Below, piece by piece: positions 41,865 through 52,397 of a stretch of 64,000 nt of DNA (position 1 is its first letter; each line of letters begins with the position of its first letter). This DNA is from Pseudomonas sp. PH1b (lineage in GTDB: Bacteria; Pseudomonadota; Gammaproteobacteria; Pseudomonadales; Pseudomonadaceae), in assembly GCF_000633395.1 (NCBI RefSeq), contig NZ_AYMU01000002.1:1-64000 (forward strand). Direction: 5' to 3'. The notes under the pieces were generated by a model. It was given only the letters and a program-made list of their open reading frames with translations. It searched no databases and was not told the origin of the DNA. A program made the translations under genes and the position numbers.

Positions 41865-42809
41865 GTGAAACGAGTACATGTGGCTGCGGCCGTCATCCGG
41901 GATGCCTGCGGCAAGATCCTGATTGCCCGGCGTGCCGATACTCAGCATCAAGGTGGCCTGTGGGAGTTTCCCGGGGGCAAGGTCGAGGCCGGGGAAACCG
42001 TAGAGGCCGCCCTGGCCCGCGAGCTGCAGGAAGAGTTGGGAATCACCGTGCAGAGCGCACGTCCGTTGATCAAGGTGCAGCACGATTACCCGGACAAGCA
42101 GGTACTGCTGGACGTCTTCGAGGTGTCGGCCTTCAGTGGCGAGCCTCATGGCGCCGAAGGGCAGCCCCTGGCCTGGGTCACGTCCCGTGGACTGGCGGGC
42201 TACGAGTTCCCTGCGGCGAACCAACCGATTGTCGATGCGGCGCGGCTGCCGGCGCATTATCTGATCACTCCCGAAGGCCTGGAAACCCCGGCCCTGCTGC
42301 GCGGCATGCAGAAAGCCATTGCCCAGGGCTGCCAACTGGTCCAGTTGCGCGCTCCGGGTGGCTACGATCCGAAATACCGTGACCTGGCGGTGGATGCCGT
42401 GGGCCTGTGTGCCGGCAAGGCGCAACTGATGCTCAAGGGGCCGTTCGAGTGGCTGGGGGATTTTCCTTCGGCAGGTTGGCACATCACTTCGGCGCAATTG
42501 CGCAAGTACGCCAGTGCCGGACGGCCCTTCGGCAAGGAGCGCTGGTTGGCGGCGTCCTGCCATAACGCCGAGGAGTTGGCCCTGGCGCAGCAGATGGATG
42601 TGGATTTTGTGACCTTGTCCCCGGTGCAGCCGACCCAGACCCATCCTGATGCGCAGCCTCTGGGCTGGTCACAGGCGCAGCAGTTGATCAGTGGTTTCAA
42701 CCGGCCGGTGTACCTGCTGGGAGGCGTGGGGCCTGCCGACTGTCAGCAAGCCTGGGAAGCCGGTGCTCAAGGGGTGGCCGGTATCCGCGCTTTCTGGCCG
42801 CAGGACTGA
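41865..42809 (+). CDS. Nudix hydrolase fused to thiamine-phosphate-synthase-like domain
   Basis: A 314-residue two-domain protein. Residues 1-130 are a MutT-type Nudix hydrolase with a complete Nudix box (GKVEAGETVEAALARELQEELGI, given here as GKVEAGET, REL, EELG). Residues 140-310 have the TIM barrel of thiamine phosphate synthase (FVTLSPVQPTQTHP; LLGGVGPADC). The first half would hydrolyse oxidised nucleotides such as 8-oxo-dGTP. The second lacks obvious thiamine context, so its substrate is uncertain. The GTG start has GAGGAAG upstream. The same fusion occurs in P. aeruginosa next to argJ. Confidence 0.88.
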   Translation: MKRVHVAAAVIRDACGKILIARRADTQHQGGLWEFPGGKVEAGETVEAALARELQEELGITVQSARPLIKVQHDYPDKQVLLDVFEVSAFSGEPHGAEGQPLAWVTSRGLAGYEFPAANQPIVDAARLPAHYLITPEGLETPALLRGMQKAIAQGCQLVQLRAPGGYDPKYRDLAVDAVGLCAGKAQLMLKGPFEWLGDFPSAGWHITSAQLRKYASAGRPFGKERWLAASCHNAEELALAQQMDVDFVTLSPVQPTQTHPDAQPLGWSQAQQLISGFNRPVYLLGGVGPADCQQAWEAGAQGVAGIRAFWPQD

Positions 42810-42888
42810 AGGCCTCCTTAGTGGCAGCGCCGGCTTTGGCTGGGCGCTGGCCCTGTACAGGCCGGTTTGCCTGCGAAGGTGCGCGCAA

Positions 42889-42927
42889 GGCTTGCCGGCG
42901 CTTTCGCCGGCAAGCCGGCTCCTACGC
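42889..42927. repeat. Pseudomonas REP element (GCCGGC…GCCGGCAAGCCGGCTCC type)
   Basis: GCCGGCGCTTTCGCCGGC hairpin followed by AAGCCGGCTCCTACG, the typical REP head of fluorescent pseudomonads, in the gap between convergent genes. Confidence 0.8.
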
Positions 42928-43509
42928 AGAGGGAGTGGGTTTGGCGGCGGCCTGCCAGAGGATTTCGGCGATGCCCTGGCGTTTGGCGATCAGTCGCGCG
43001 GCGACAAACAGAAGGTCTGACAGGCGATTGATATAGGCCAGCCCAACTCCCTGCAAGGGTTCGATGGCATTCAACTGCTGGCAGCGACGCTCGGCGCTGC
43101 GCGCCAGGCTGCGGCAGACGTGGGCCTGGGCAATCAACACCGAGCCACCCGGCAGAATGAAGTTTTCCAGGGGGCCCAACTCCTCGTTCCACACATCGAT
43201 GGCCGCCTCCAGGCGCTCCACTTCGCTGCTGTTGAGGGCCTGATACACCGGCATCGCCAATTCGCCCCCGAGATCGAACAGCCGATGCTGGCAAGGCGTC
43301 AGTACCTCGATCACTTCCTGGAGCCCGGGGCAGGTCGCGCCGTGCTCGGCCAGCCCGGCCAGGAGCAGGCCCAACTGGCTGTTCAGCGTATCGACCTCAC
43401 CAATGGCCTCTACCCGGGGGTGATCCTTGGGTACCCGACGGCCGTCTCCCAGCCCGGTTTCGCCTTTGTCGCCAGTGCGGGTGTAGATCTTCGACAAACG
43501 AAAACCCAT
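42922..43509 (-). CDS. Cob(I)alamin adenosyltransferase, PduO type
   Basis: A 195-residue ATP:cob(I)alamin adenosyltransferase. The P-loop-like N-terminus SKIYTRTGDKGETGLGDGRRV binds ATP, and the helical bundle carries RSLARSAERRCQQL, the conserved basic segment. It converts cob(I)alamin to adenosylcobalamin. It starts 3 bp after the sensor kinase's stop, so they probably share a transcript. Confidence 0.92.
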   Translation of the reverse strand: MGFRLSKIYTRTGDKGETGLGDGRRVPKDHPRVEAIGEVDTLNSQLGLLLAGLAEHGATCPGLQEVIEVLTPCQHRLFDLGGELAMPVYQALNSSEVERLEAAIDVWNEELGPLENFILPGGSVLIAQAHVCRSLARSAERRCQQLNAIEPLQGVGLAYINRLSDLLFVAARLIAKRQGIAEILWQAAAKPTPSA

Positions 43510-43511
43510 GC

Positions 43512-45548
43512 TTAGTTCTCCAGTGGTAGAGGTTCTTGAACCAGGGGCTGGCTGCTTGCCAGGGGGAGGCGCAGGGTGAAGCAGGTGCCCTGGCCACGGG
43601 TCGACTGCACTTCCATCTGGCCCTTGTGGTTGTTGGTGATGATGAAGTAGGACACCGACAGCCCGAGCCCGGTGCCCTGGCCGATTTCCTTGGTGGTGAA
43701 GAAGGGTTCGAAGGTGCGCTTGCGCACGTTCTCGCTCATGCCGACGCCATTGTCCTCCACCTGGATTTCCGCCCAGGGCGGATTCAGGCGGGTTCGCAGG
43801 ATGATGCGTCCCGGCTCGCTGTCATCGTCGCGCTGATGTATGGCCTGGGCGGCATTTTTCAGCAGGTTGAGCAGCACCTGTTCCAGTTCGTTGGCGGTGC
43901 CGGGGACCGGTCCCAGGTCTGGGTCGAACTGGCGCACGATCGCCTGGCCCTTGAAGTCGAAGCCGATGGCCAGGTCGAAGTCGTTGCTGGCGATTTCCAC
44001 TGCCTGGTCGATCAGTGCCGGCAGGTCGCAAGGAGCCATCTGCCGAGTGCTGCGTCGACTGAAACTGAGCATGTGGGTGACGATCTTCGCGGCCCGGGCG
44101 CCTGCCTGTTGAATGCCGTCCAGCAACAGTGGGACTTCCCGGCTTTCCAGGTAACGGTTGACGGTTTGCAGCTCGACGCCGACCTGTTGCGCGTGTTCGA
44201 GGTTTTTCGGCAGCTCGGGAGACAGTCGGCGACGGATGTTCTGCACGTTGTGCAGGATCGCCCCCAGGGGGTTGTTGATCTCGTGGGCCATGCCGGCTGC
44301 CAGGCCGCCGACCGAGAGCATCTTCTCCGACTGCACCATCATTTCTTCGAGGGACAGGCGCTGGGTGATGTCGTCGATACGGATCACCACCCCGCGTCCG
44401 GCGCCACCCATCAGCGGATAGAAGGTCAGGGCATAGTGGCGTGCTTCCTCATCCTTGAGCCAGGTGACCCGCTCGACCTTGGTCACCGTGTGCTGCTCGA
44501 CGGTTTCCTTGAGCTGCGGCAGGAACGGCTTGAGCGGTTCGAAGGCGAGGAAGATCGGCTGGTTCAGGGCTTCGTCAAGGCGAGTGCCGGACAGGGCGCT
44601 GGCCTCCTGGTTCCACTGGGTGACATACAGCTGTTCATCCAGGGCGATCAGGGCCGAGGGCATGGAGTCGATGATGCTGTTGAGGTAGTTCTGGAAACCG
44701 GTGAGTTTTTTCTCGATTTTGCTGCGCACCTGGACTTCCAGCTCCAGCTTGCGGTTGGTGTGACGGGTTTCCTCGGCCAGGCCCTGGGCCTGGTCATAGG
44801 CGGCCTGGGCGTCGTCTCGGGCGCGCTTGAGCTGCTGCTCCCGGGCCTCGATACGCGACAGCATGGTGTTGAAGGCTTCGGCCAGGCTGCCGATTTCATC
44901 ATGGTTGCCTCGTGCGGCGCGCAGGGAATAGTTTTCCTCGCGGGTCACCTGGCGGGACAGCTCCTCGAGCTGGTGAATCGGCTGGGTGATCAGGCGCTTG
45001 ATCTGCCGGGCAATGACCAGCCACAGCAGCACGCTGAAAATCAGGATGCCGAGGCTTGCGGTGAGGGTGCCGGTATAAAAGGCCATGGGCAGCTCGCTGG
45101 TAGCTACCAGCAGCAGGTGCCCCGGTGCCTGTCCCGGGCGGGGCAGGGTAATCACCTGGTTGCTGCGGAACTCGGTCATTTGCCAGGCTTCGATGTGGCG
45201 ATAGCGCTCGGGCAGCTTGAGGTGTTCCCCGTGTTGCAACTGGGCCACGCGCTGGCCTTTGCCATCATAGAGCGCGGCAGCCCGCAGCGGGCTGTAGCTG
45301 TCGAGTTCGTCGAGCAGCTTCTGCGCATCCTCGGGCGAATTCAGGGCCTGGATTGCCAGGGACGGGTTGGACACCAGGCGGCCGATGGTCTGCAGCGCCT
45401 GGGGCGCCATGCTTTCCTGGGATATCCAGTAGGCGGCGCTGATAAAGGTCAGGTTGGCGACCAGCAGTACGGTGGTCAGCAGGACGAGCAGGGCGGCCAG
45501 GAGCTTCTGGCCCACGGGCAGGTTTTCGAGGCGCTGGCGCAATGGCAT
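43512..45548 (-). CDS. Sensor histidine kinase with HAMP and PAS domains
   Basis: A 678-residue membrane kinase: helix at 15-38, periplasmic region 40-160, helix 163-183, HAMP (185-240), coiled coil, PAS (about 285-400), HisKA with GLAAGMAHEINNPLGAI, and HATPase (N box NLLKNAAQAI, DNGVGM, FEPFFTTKE, GTGLGLSVS). No response regulator is adjacent. As I recall, its P. aeruginosa counterpart is PA4398, which affects swarming. The stimulus is not known. Confidence 0.9.
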   Translation of the reverse strand: MPLRQRLENLPVGQKLLAALLVLLTTVLLVANLTFISAAYWISQESMAPQALQTIGRLVSNPSLAIQALNSPEDAQKLLDELDSYSPLRAAALYDGKGQRVAQLQHGEHLKLPERYRHIEAWQMTEFRSNQVITLPRPGQAPGHLLLVATSELPMAFYTGTLTASLGILIFSVLLWLVIARQIKRLITQPIHQLEELSRQVTREENYSLRAARGNHDEIGSLAEAFNTMLSRIEAREQQLKRARDDAQAAYDQAQGLAEETRHTNRKLELEVQVRSKIEKKLTGFQNYLNSIIDSMPSALIALDEQLYVTQWNQEASALSGTRLDEALNQPIFLAFEPLKPFLPQLKETVEQHTVTKVERVTWLKDEEARHYALTFYPLMGGAGRGVVIRIDDITQRLSLEEMMVQSEKMLSVGGLAAGMAHEINNPLGAILHNVQNIRRRLSPELPKNLEHAQQVGVELQTVNRYLESREVPLLLDGIQQAGARAAKIVTHMLSFSRRSTRQMAPCDLPALIDQAVEIASNDFDLAIGFDFKGQAIVRQFDPDLGPVPGTANELEQVLLNLLKNAAQAIHQRDDDSEPGRIILRTRLNPPWAEIQVEDNGVGMSENVRKRTFEPFFTTKEIGQGTGLGLSVSYFIITNNHKGQMEVQSTRGQGTCFTLRLPLASSQPLVQEPLPLEN

Positions 45549-45593
45549 CGGCTATATCGCTGAAAATGAGCAAGTGGGCAGCGTAGCCGCTGC

Positions 45594-46637
<1,044 letters not shown>

Positions 46638-46654
46638 TTATTTGGAGAGATTAC

Positions 46655-47140
46655 ATGCCGTCGTTTGACGTGGTATCCGAACTGGACAAGCACGAAGTCA
46701 CCAACGCGGTGGAAAACGCCGTCAAGGAACTGGATCGCCGCTATGACCTGAAAGGCAAGGGCAGCTTCGAGTTCAAGGACAAGGACCTGGCTGTCAACCT
46801 GACTGCCGAGGCCGAGTTCCAGCTGGAAGCGATGATCGAGATCCTCAAGCTGGCCCTGGTCAAGCGCAAGATCGACGTGCAGTGCCTGGAGGTCAAGGAC
46901 GCCTATGCCTCGGGCAAGCTGATGAAGCAGGAGGCGGTGCTCAAGGAAGGGATCGATAAAGAGCTGGCGAAGAAGATCGTCGCGCACATCAAGGATGCCA
47001 AGCTGAAGGTGCAGGCATCCATCCAGGGCGAGCAGGTACGGGTCACCGGCAAGAAGCGTGACGACCTGCAAGAGGCGATCGCCGCCTTGCGTGCCAAGGA
47101 GTTCGGCATGCCGCTGCAGTTCAACAACTTCCGCGATTGA
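46655..47140 (+). CDS. yajQ: YajQ-family nucleotide-binding protein
   Basis: A 161-residue UPF0234/YajQ protein with the double RNA-recognition-like fold: N-terminal [20 protein letters not shown] and C-terminal [17 protein letters not shown]. Relatives in Xanthomonas bind cyclic di-GMP, and that in E. coli binds nucleotides. A GGAGAG ribosome-binding site precedes the ATG. Confidence 0.93.
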   Translation: MPSFDVVSELDKHEVTNAVENAVKELDRRYDLKGKGSFEFKDKDLAVNLTAEAEFQLEAMIEILKLALVKRKIDVQCLEVKDAYASGKLMKQEAVLKEGIDKELAKKIVAHIKDAKLKVQASIQGEQVRVTGKKRDDLQEAIAALRAKEFGMPLQFNNFRD

Positions 47141-47276
47141 TCGATTTCTCCGGGAACCTCTAGAGCTAATTGGCGTCCGAGGCCGGAGGAGTGGCAGAAA
47201 CGATTGAGCGCCAATGGAGCCGGTCGTTCTGCCTGTCAGTCATGCACGCCGCAATCCCCGGAATCTGGAGAAATAG

Positions 47277-48119
47277 ATGGATTTGAACGCTGAAGTAGAC
47301 AACCTGGTCCGGGCCTCCCAGGCCTGGATTCCAATGATCATGGAATACGGCAGTCGGGTACTGCTGGCCGTGATTACCCTGGCCATTGGCTGGTGGCTGA
47401 TCAACAAGCTGACCCACAAAGTGGGCAAGTTGCTGGCGCTGCGCAATGCCGACCTGGCGCTGCAAGGGTTTATCAGCAACCTGGCCAACATCGTACTCAA
47501 GGTGCTGCTGATCGTCAGCGTGGCTTCGATGATCGGGGTCGAAACCACCTCCTTCGTCGCCGCGATCGGTGCCGCCGGCCTGGCCATCGGCCTGGCATTG
47601 CAGGGCAGCCTGGCGAACTTCGCCGGTGGTGTATTGATCCTCCTGTTTCGCCCGTTCCGCATCGGCGACTGGATCGAGGCCCAGGGCATCAGCGGTACCG
47701 TGGACAGCATCCAGATCTTCCACACTGTGCTGCGTACCGGTGACAACAAGACGGTGATAGTGCCCAACGGCAACCTGTCCAACGGCATCATCACCAACTA
47801 CAACCGTCAGCCGACCCGCAAAGTGGTGTTCGATGTTGGCGTGGATTACGACGCCGATTTGCAGAAGGCCCGCGAGGTGCTGCTGGAACTGGCCAAGGAC
47901 GCCCGCGTGCTGGCCGATCCTGCACCGGTGGCGGTGGTGTCCACCTTGGGAGACAGCGCGATAACCCTGTCACTGCGGGTGTGGGTCAAGACCGCGGACT
48001 ATTGGGATGTTTTGTTCCAGTTCAATGAACTGTCTCGTGATCGCTTGAAGGCCGCGGGAATTGATATTCCCTTTCCGCAGCGGGTGATTCGCGTGGTTCA
48101 GGAAGCGGCGGTGCAATAA
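47277..48119 (+). CDS. mscS: Small-conductance mechanosensitive channel (MscS)
   Basis: A 280-residue MscS: three membrane helices (about 20-40, 60-80 and 90-115), the glycine/alanine-rich pore helix AAIGAAGLAIGLALQGSLANFAGG (quoted part: GLAIGLALQGSL) and a beta domain with RPFRIGDWIE. It opens under osmotic downshock to release solutes. GGAGA lies just before the ATG. Confidence 0.94.
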   Translation: MDLNAEVDNLVRASQAWIPMIMEYGSRVLLAVITLAIGWWLINKLTHKVGKLLALRNADLALQGFISNLANIVLKVLLIVSVASMIGVETTSFVAAIGAAGLAIGLALQGSLANFAGGVLILLFRPFRIGDWIEAQGISGTVDSIQIFHTVLRTGDNKTVIVPNGNLSNGIITNYNRQPTRKVVFDVGVDYDADLQKAREVLLELAKDARVLADPAPVAVVSTLGDSAITLSLRVWVKTADYWDVLFQFNELSRDRLKAAGIDIPFPQRVIRVVQEAAVQ

Positions 48120-48164
48120 ACCGGTTTCATGACCTGGCCGTTCGGTCAGCTATGTTGTTCAAGA

Positions 48165-48192
48165 CAAGGGGCTATCAGCCCCTTGTTTGTTT
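48165..48192 (+). terminator. Terminator of mscS
   Basis: CAAGGGGC/GCCCCTTG stem with TATCA loop, followed by TTTGTTTT. Confidence 0.88.
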
Positions 48193-48315
48193 TAATTCCC
48201 ATTCAATGGCAACTAACACACCTGCCTGGGAGAGCTGAGAGCAACTACCGACATGAGCTATGTTAGTTAGCTTGCTATTTAATTGTCTTTTCAATGTTGC
48301 ATTTCAGCAGGCATA

Positions 48316-48352
48316 AAAAAACCGTCAGCCTGATACCAGGTGACGGTTTTTA
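48316..48352 (-). terminator. Terminator of oprD
   Basis: AAAACCGTCA pairs with TGACGGTTTT. On the minus strand the stem is followed by TTTTTT; located about 40 bp past the porin stop codon. Confidence 0.88.
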
Positions 48353-48390
48353 TTAGAGCTGCGTGTTAGCGCATTAACTGGGCACTAAAA

Positions 48391-49704
48391 TTACAAGATG
48401 CTCAGCGGGTACTCTACGATGATACGAACATCGTTGTTGTCTGCGGTGTAATCCGCGTTGTAAGCACCGTTTGCACGGTACACAGCGCTACGCAGGCGGA
48501 ACGACAGGTCCTTGGCTGGACCTTCTTGCATCACGTATTTGGTTTCGAAGTTGAACTCGTTTTCCTTGCCCTCGGTATTGGACGAGGTGCTGATGTTGTC
48601 ACCCTTCACGTAACGAGCCATGAAGCTCAGGCCAGGAACGCCCAAGGTTGCCATGTTCAGGTCGTAGCGAGCCTGCCAGGAGCGCTCGTCCTTGCCGATG
48701 AAGTCGGAGATCTGGATGGAGTTGGCAACGAAGACGGTGCCGTTACCGTCAACACCGTACAGGTAGTTGGTGTCGCCAGTAGAGCGCTGGTGGGCGATGG
48801 TGAACTTGCTCGCGCCGATGCTGTAGGCAGCCGCAAGGCTCCACAGTTTGTTGTCCAGCTTGCCGTACAGTTTCTTGCCGTCGTCTTCGGTACGGTAGCC
48901 GTTGAAGTCGAGGTTCAGCGACTGGTTGTCGGCGATCGGGAAGGTGTAGTTCAGGTTGATGTACTGCTTCTTGAAGTAGTCATCGACCTTGGACGCCGCC
49001 ACGCCACCGACGAAGTTGTCGGTGAACTGGTAGGTGGCACCGGCGAAGTCGGCAGAGGTCAGGCCTGGGTTTTTCAGGCCGTCACTGTTGCGACCGTTGA
49101 TGCTGTCGTTGTACTGACCGGTCTGCGAGCGCAGGGCGGTGAAGTGACCAGCGTTCAGTTCCAGGCCCTTGATCTCCTTGCTGGTGATCATGGTACCGGT
49201 GGCGACTTCTGGCAGCAGACGGCTGTCGTCGGTGGAGAACACTGGGCTGGCAACCATCTGGTCGCCGTACTTCAGTACGGTATCGGAGATGCGGAACTTG
49301 ACCGCGCCGCCTACAGCCGACGAGTCTTTTTCTGGCTGGCCGAAGCGGTTGTTGGCTGCCAGGCCGTTGCCGGAGCGACCTGCGCCGCCGTCAAGCTTGA
49401 TCACGCCCATGGCGAACGCGTCAACGCCGACGCCCACGGTGCCTTGGGTGAAGCCGGAGTTGTACTGCAGCAGTTCACTCAGCCCGGTATCTTGGCGATA
49501 GCCGCTTTTGTAGCCGCCGTCGTCACGTGCGTGGTTGCCAGCACCGTTCTTGAAGTCGCGGTTCATGTACTCAAGACGGGTTTTGGCGGTCAGGGTGCTA
49601 TCTTCGATAAAGCCCTTGGAATCGTCCTGGGAGGACGCGATTGCGAACTGCGAGGTGCCTGCTGATACAGCCAGGGCGATCATGCTCCACTTCATCACGC
49701 GCAT
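48391..49704 (-). CDS. oprD: OprD-family outer-membrane porin
   Basis: A 437-residue porin: signal peptide of about 23 residues (AGTSQFAIASSQD region), then an 18-strand beta-barrel pattern with the OprD start GFIEDSTLTAKTRLEYMNRDF and a C-terminal strand ending with Leu (IVEYPLSIL). It would allow uptake of basic amino acids, peptides or small acids. The PA0958 oprD ortholog of P. aeruginosa lies next to the same HIT, slyX and dps genes. AGGAG nine bases before the ATG fixes the start. Confidence 0.9.
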   Translation of the reverse strand: MRVMKWSMIALAVSAGTSQFAIASSQDDSKGFIEDSTLTAKTRLEYMNRDFKNGAGNHARDDGGYKSGYRQDTGLSELLQYNSGFTQGTVGVGVDAFAMGVIKLDGGAGRSGNGLAANNRFGQPEKDSSAVGGAVKFRISDTVLKYGDQMVASPVFSTDDSRLLPEVATGTMITSKEIKGLELNAGHFTALRSQTGQYNDSINGRNSDGLKNPGLTSADFAGATYQFTDNFVGGVAASKVDDYFKKQYINLNYTFPIADNQSLNLDFNGYRTEDDGKKLYGKLDNKLWSLAAAYSIGASKFTIAHQRSTGDTNYLYGVDGNGTVFVANSIQISDFIGKDERSWQARYDLNMATLGVPGLSFMARYVKGDNISTSSNTEGKENEFNFETKYVMQEGPAKDLSFRLRSAVYRANGAYNADYTADNNDVRIIVEYPLSIL

Positions 49705-50624
49705 CGTGATTTGCTCCTTTGGTTTTTAGAAGAGTACTGCCGTCCCACCTATTTTTTTATCTGGGCGGCTCTTTCTTTTTGTGTCGGCGCAAACTTATAT
49801 CACGCTGACAATGTTGGCGATACTTGCCAATCTATCCTTTCGGCTTCTTTACGAGCCTGTCGCAAACTGCTTGATCAGTGTCGCAATTGTGCAGCCTGAT
49901 GGTGTCCAGACGGACAACTAAAACAGTGTTCTTCGAAGGGGCGCAATGCAGGAATTAATCCCCCCATGCAGACACTCTACAAAGCACTTTCGGGCAACCC
50001 TGCCACTATTATCATGAGTCTTTAACGTCCACTTTCGGTGGGGCGTTGCAGACGATGTCGGGTGTGGATGCAACAACCGTGCACAAACTGCAAGTGCTCG
50101 TTGATTTTTCTTCAGTGGCGTGTGCCGGTCTGTAAAAACCGCATAAAACCCTTGTTCCAAGCGTCTTTTTGTTTGGCTTGACTCGAAGGTTTCCATGGTG
50201 CAGGGCTGTGCAATAAGTTGCACAGCCTGGCGAAATGTTACCGGTCCACACTGTGAAGTGAGTAAACGGCGGATGCTTGAGGTATCCAGCGTAGATGGCT
50301 TGTACGATTCTGGTGCAGTTTTTTTGCAGCGCTGTGCACGGTTCCTGCAATCGTCTGCAGGACGGCCGAGGCGCGACGGGGCCTGCCAGGCCGCTTTCTG
50401 CGGATTTCCAGCCAATTGTGCGCAAGTGGTGCAAGGCTCGGGAAAGTGTCCTGCCGTGGGGCATGTCGGCTGCATGAGGGGGCGGCTCCTTGCCGGGTCT
50501 CGAGGGCTCTGGCTCATTGGTCATGAAGCACGGGGCATTCGCAGGTATGCTGGGCATCTGTCGCCTGGCAAGTGTCTGTGATACTGAACGCCGGGCTGGA
50601 ATGAGCTGAGCGGGAGCAAACACG
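49705..50624. other. Long non-coding region between oprD and the HIT gene
   Basis: A 920-bp gap. No ORF here has a ribosome-binding site or protein-like composition, and the long open frames on both strands look spurious. From about 49,885 to 50,430 it holds an excess of TGCA-centred words (TGTGCA, TTGCAC, CTGCAG), including a 10-bp hairpin at 50204-50227. The region may hold control sites for both divergent genes or a small RNA. Confidence 0.5.
50204..50227. repeat. Perfect 10-bp inverted repeat
   Basis: GGCTGTGCAA, loop TAAG, TTGCACAGCC. No U-run follows on either strand, so it is more likely an operator or RNA structure than a terminator. Confidence 0.65.
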
Positions 50625-51050
50625 GTGTTTACTTTAGATTCACGGCTGCAACAAGACACATTGCCCATCGGGGATTTCCCCCTCTGCCGGTTGCTGCTGT
50701 CCAATGACGCCAATTATCCCTGGTTCATCCTGGTGCCGCGTCGCGAGGATATCAGTGAGTTGTTTCAACTGGATGTCACCGATCAGCTTCAGTTGTGGCA
50801 GGAAACCACGGCATTGGCCGAACTGCTCAAGGACTCCTTCGATGCCGACAAGTTGAATGTCGCGACCCTGGGCAACGTGGTGAGCCAGCTGCACATGCAC
50901 GTGATCGTGCGCAAGCGTGATGACGCGGCATGGCCTGCGCCGGTCTGGGGCAAGCATCCAGCTACGCCTTACCGGCCCGAGCAGGTCGCGGCGATCCGTG
51001 AGCGGCTGCGGGTCGTGTTGACCGATGATTTCCAGTTTCTGGAGGGTTGA
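50625..51050 (+). CDS. HIT-domain protein
   Basis: A 141-residue histidine-triad-superfamily protein with the C-terminal QLHMHVIVR motif (a variant of HxHxH). It probably binds or hydrolyses nucleotides. The start is GTG at 50625, with GGGAG upstream. It is followed four bases later by slyX, so the two are co-transcribed. Confidence 0.88.
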   Translation: MFTLDSRLQQDTLPIGDFPLCRLLLSNDANYPWFILVPRREDISELFQLDVTDQLQLWQETTALAELLKDSFDADKLNVATLGNVVSQLHMHVIVRKRDDAAWPAPVWGKHPATPYRPEQVAAIRERLRVVLTDDFQFLEG

Positions 51051-51053
51051 TCC

Positions 51054-51260
51054 ATGAGTCTGGAAGAGCGTGTAAACGATCTGGAGAGCCGTCTGGCATT
51101 CCAGGACGACACCATTCAAGCCTTGAATGACGTGCTGGTGGCGCAACAGAAGGTACTGGAGCGCCTGCAGCTGCAGATGGCGGCACTGCTCAAGCGCCAG
51201 GAGGAAATGGTCGGGCAGTTCGACTCTTTCGAGGAAGAGGCGCCGCCCCCTCATTATTGA
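51054..51260 (+). CDS. slyX: SlyX
   Basis: A 68-residue coiled-coil protein ([23 protein letters not shown]) ending in PPPHY, the SlyX signature. Its function is unknown. Confidence 0.92.
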   Translation: MSLEERVNDLESRLAFQDDTIQALNDVLVAQQKVLERLQLQMAALLKRQEEMVGQFDSFEEEAPPPHY

Positions 51261-51289
51261 GGCATGACGACTCGAGCTGCAGAGCAAAA

Positions 51290-51318
51290 AAAACCGCGCC
51301 AAGGCGCGGTTTTCTTTT
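51290..51318. terminator. Bidirectional terminator
   Basis: AAAACCGCGCC, two-base loop region, GGCGCGGTTTT and a following TCTTTT. It lies between convergent slyX and the cold-shock-domain gene. Confidence 0.9.
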
Positions 51319-51327
51319 GGGCGTGTA

Positions 51328-51933
51328 TCAGCGGCGTGGCAGTGCGGCAATCACGTCTTCGGCTTGCAGGCCCTTGTCACGGTTCATCACCGAGAACTCC
51401 ACGCGCTGGCCTTCCACCAGTACGCGATGGCCTTCTCCACGAATGGCGCGAAAGTGCACGAAGATATCATCGCCGGAATCCCGGGAGATAAAGCCGAAGC
51501 CCTTGGAAGTGTTGAACCACTTCACCGTGCCGGTATCGCGATTGCTCATGTCGTAGGTCGTGGCGGCGGAGGCGGCTGGCGATGAGCGGTAGAGGCTGAT
51601 GGCCAGGTGCAGAACCACGGCGGCCAGTGCGGTCAGCAGGCTGACCAGTACCGCCGGTTGGCCACCGATCACTGGCATGGGCGCCAGCAGGGTGAGGGTC
51701 TGCAAGACCACGACCAGCACCAGCAGGGCGCTGACCAGGTTTTGCAGGTGTTGGCGCGGGCCTTTGTTCCAGTACGGAATAACGGGGGCCAGGATCAGGT
51801 TGAGCAGGCCGAAAAGGGCCAGGTAAATAGCATCGGATTGTTGCAGGTAGGGAACCGCGTCAGATCTAAGACTCGGAATCAAGGACAGCAGCAAGGCTGC
51901 AATGCCTGTCAGCAGGTGGACGATTTTCAACAT
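51328..51933 (-). CDS. Membrane-anchored cold-shock-domain protein
   Basis: A 201-residue protein. The N-terminal 120 residues have about four membrane helices, and the C-terminal 70 residues form a complete cold-shock domain with RNP1 (SKGFGFI) and RNP2 (DIFVHF). It should bind RNA or single-stranded DNA at the cytoplasmic face of the membrane. The same arrangement is found in P. aeruginosa (PA0961) next to dps. It is unusual compared with the standard 70-residue soluble Csp proteins. Confidence 0.88.
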   Translation of the reverse strand: MLKIVHLLTGIAALLLSLIPSLRSDAVPYLQQSDAIYLALFGLLNLILAPVIPYWNKGPRQHLQNLVSALLVLVVVLQTLTLLAPMPVIGGQPAVLVSLLTALAAVVLHLAISLYRSSPAASAATTYDMSNRDTGTVKWFNTSKGFGFISRDSGDDIFVHFRAIRGEGHRVLVEGQRVEFSVMNRDKGLQAEDVIAALPRR

Positions 51934-52397
51934 TTTGATTAACTCACGTTAAGAAGGGTGCACAAGGAAGAGCTGGTCACGCACGGTTCGCTTCTGAACA
52001 AATAGGTGAGGCGGTGGTTACGTACGCGGGATCAGCCTATGCGCGCTGGCCGAAGAAATAGGCAACAGCGACACGGGCTCTATTTAACAGCAAAGCCCAG
52101 GCCTACTCAAATCAGCAGCGGTGTTCGGCGGGGCAGGGCAAATGGCCGGCACCATGGGACGGATCCGGAGCATCGGGCAAAGGCCCGTTCTAGACAGATG
52201 GCCGTATTATTTCCAAGGAACGTTGGGTTTTCCCGGCGGTCAGATCCGGCTCGAACTCAGCGTTTTGCATCCCTGGCCGGGCCACGGGACAATCCACCGC
52301 AGGCTGATCGATGATCCGGGGCGGCGGTGGCGCGGTACTCTTGCTAGAGTGGTCCGGCAGCTGATTGGGTGAATCCATCCCGTTAACGGAGAGAAAC
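51934..52397. other. Divergent intergenic region upstream of dps
   Basis: A 464-bp gap with no supported gene. It should hold the dps promoter, possibly OxyR- or sigma-S-dependent, but I could not identify a clear site. Confidence 0.4.

Noticed and set aside
43536..45563. 675-codon plus-strand frame opposite the second sensor kinase
   Set aside because: Shadow of a gene with intact HisKA and ATPase motifs.
47166..47230. tRNA-like stretch with GAGTGGCAGAAACG and an ATTGGCG/CGCCAAT stem
   Set aside because: No cloverleaf with T-arm and anticodon could be built; probably a simple hairpin after yajQ.
50012..50713. Open frames in the oprD-HIT gap (both strands)
   Set aside because: Composition not protein-like; one overlaps the HIT gene's start on the opposite strand.
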